From Motiliproteus sp036960405 (lineage in GTDB: Bacteria; Pseudomonadota; Gammaproteobacteria; Pseudomonadales; Balneatricaceae), in assembly GCA_036960405.1 (NCBI GenBank), contig JBALWS010000110.1:1-14980 (forward strand): DNA of 14,980 nucleotides. The letters are read 5' to 3'. Positions 13,897 through 14,980 of the stretch are shown piece by piece. Position 1 is the stretch's first letter; the number at the start of each line of letters is the position of its first letter. The position numbers were made by a program, and so were the translations under genes. The notes beneath the pieces are model-generated. The model made no database searches and was not told where the DNA came from. It saw only the letters and a list, made by a program, of their open reading frames with translations.

Positions 13897-14835
13897 ATGC
13901 ATCCGGCATTCTCCGTACTGATCTTTACCGTGGCATCGGGGGCAGGCTATGGCCTGTTCGCCCTGCTGGTACTGGCGCATCTGACCGGCGTTGGCCAGGT
14001 CGAACAGACCTCGATGATCGTCACCGCCGGGGTTCTGGCGTTGGCGTTGATCACCGGCGGCTTACTGTCCTCGACGCTGCACTTGGCTAATCCGAAAAAT
14101 GCTTGGCGTTCGTTCAGCCGCTTTCGGACCTCATGGCTGTCGCGCGAGGCGGTATTTGCGGTGTTGTTCTACCCGTTTGCGCTGATCTACCTGGGCTCGG
14201 TATTGCTGGCGGATGCGTGGGGCGATAGCGCCGCACTGATAACTCAGCTCAGTGGCGTAATGGCGGTGATACTGGCGCTGGTGACGCTGTTTTGCACCAG
14301 CATGATTTACGCTAGCCTCAAGACCATTCGCCAGTGGTGCACCTCGCTGACCCCACTCAACTACCTGGCGCTGGGGTTGATGTCCGGCTCGTTGTGCCTG
14401 GCTGCCGTGCAGATAGTGGTGCAGGGCAGCGTCTCGGCACTGCTGCAGGGGCTGGCACTGGGGCTGGTACTGTTGGGCATCAGCGTCAAACTAATCTACC
14501 TGTTTTGGATCGGAAAGCCTGCCGGTTCGACGATCAATACCGCTACCGGCTTTACCCAAGCCAAGGTGCGGCTGCTCGACTCGGGGCATAGCTCGGATAC
14601 CTTCCTGACCAACGAGTTTGGCTATGAGGCTGGCGCCGACAAACTATTGCGGTTGCGCGGGCTGATGCTGCTGCTGGCGTTTATCGTGCCGTTTATCTTG
14701 ATCAGCGTAGACGGTGGCAGTCTGGCGCTGTTGGCGATGGTCAGCGCGCTGGCTGGGCTGCTGGTTGAGCGTTGGTTGTTCTTCGCCGAGGCCCGCCATG
14801 TGGTACGGCTGTTCCATGGCGAACAGCGCACTTAA
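13897..14835 (+). CDS. soeC: DmsC-family membrane anchor, SoeC-like
   Basis: A 312-residue integral membrane protein that anchors the sulfite dehydrogenase to the cytoplasmic membrane and should hand electrons to quinone. The N-terminus MHPAFSVLIFTVASGAGYGL is typical of DmsC. HLANPKNAWRSFSRF and SWLSREAVF (about 62-87), NEFGYEA (239-245) and the ending RWLFFAEARHVVRLFHG are further family marks. About eight hydrophobic segments are visible, near residues 5-29, 38-60, 87-108, 116-137, 153-175, 181-205, 254-271 and 275-296. Length fits the family. AGGAG lies nine bases before the ATG. An AATAAT at 13873-13878 could be part of an internal promoter, but its -35 is poor. The DmsC family is used by both DMSO reductases and sulfite dehydrogenases. 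The cytoplasmic, Tat-less A subunit favours the latter. Confidence 0.86.
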   Translation: MHPAFSVLIFTVASGAGYGLFALLVLAHLTGVGQVEQTSMIVTAGVLALALITGGLLSSTLHLANPKNAWRSFSRFRTSWLSREAVFAVLFYPFALIYLGSVLLADAWGDSAALITQLSGVMAVILALVTLFCTSMIYASLKTIRQWCTSLTPLNYLALGLMSGSLCLAAVQIVVQGSVSALLQGLALGLVLLGISVKLIYLFWIGKPAGSTINTATGFTQAKVRLLDSGHSSDTFLTNEFGYEAGADKLLRLRGLMLLLAFIVPFILISVDGGSLALLAMVSALAGLLVERWLFFAEARHVVRLFHGEQRT

Positions 14836-14980
14836 TCGTTCCACTTAACGTCACGATATTAGAGTGAGTTTGTTAGGGAACCTGCGAACAAGTCCCAGTT
14901 GAATTCTGGCCTCCAGCTTGGTTCACAATCCAGGCGCAGCTTTGCAGTAATGTCTAGACCTTGCAAAAAGCTGCAACGCA
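14836..14980. other. Non-coding tail downstream of soeC with an imperfect inverted repeat
   Basis: No gene is seen in the last 145 bp. GCAGCTTTGCA (14936-14946) and TGCAAAAAGCTGC (14962-14974) form an imperfect inverted repeat with two extra A residues. The segment starting GGGAACCTGCGAACAAGTCC at 14876 has the look of an insertion-sequence end, but no transposase is in view. No typical terminator for the soe operon was found. Confidence 0.4.

Overview
The window is about 15 kb of a Gram-negative bacterial chromosome, most likely a gammaproteobacterium. The reasons are an RND pump of AcrB type, a periplasmic binding-protein ABC importer, a DmsC-type membrane anchor and moderately GC-rich coding DNA with AT-richer gaps. 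The species cannot be named from the sequence. All the main genes look intact except the first, which runs off the left edge.

Layout. Positions 2-1054 (+) hold the C-terminal third of an RND efflux pump. It converges on a block that runs leftward from about 9745 to 1203: sulP (SulP/STAS anion transporter), a MocR/GabR-type regulator (GntR helix-turn-helix fused to an aminotransferase fold), then a four-gene ABC importer of the spermidine/putrescine class in the order ATPase, binding protein, permease B, permease C. Divergent from sulP, reading rightward from 10083 to 14835, are three genes that best match soeABC, the cytoplasmic molybdenum sulfite dehydrogenase: a molybdopterin subunit without a Tat signal, a four-cluster ferredoxin subunit and a DmsC-like membrane anchor. 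The last 145 bp are non-coding.

How the genes may work together. SoeABC would oxidise cytoplasmic sulfite to sulfate and pass electrons to quinone. The divergent SulP could move the sulfate. MocR regulators sense amino compounds through PLP, and one sits directly upstream of an importer for a cationic or amino-type solute. My inference is a module for uptake and sulfur disposal of an amino-sulfonate such as taurine. A plain polyamine importer next to an unrelated sulfite oxidase is the conservative alternative.

Non-coding structure is rich. The spacers inside the ABC operon are unusually long (115, 138 and 84 nt) and hold a perfect 11-bp hairpin and a diverged tandem duplication of the permease B 3' end. 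The 509-bp gap upstream of the ATPase gene holds a promoter candidate and two perfect inverted copies of an 11-bp element. An 11-bp hairpin lies between soeB and soeC. The sulP-soeA divergent gap carries three short dyads.
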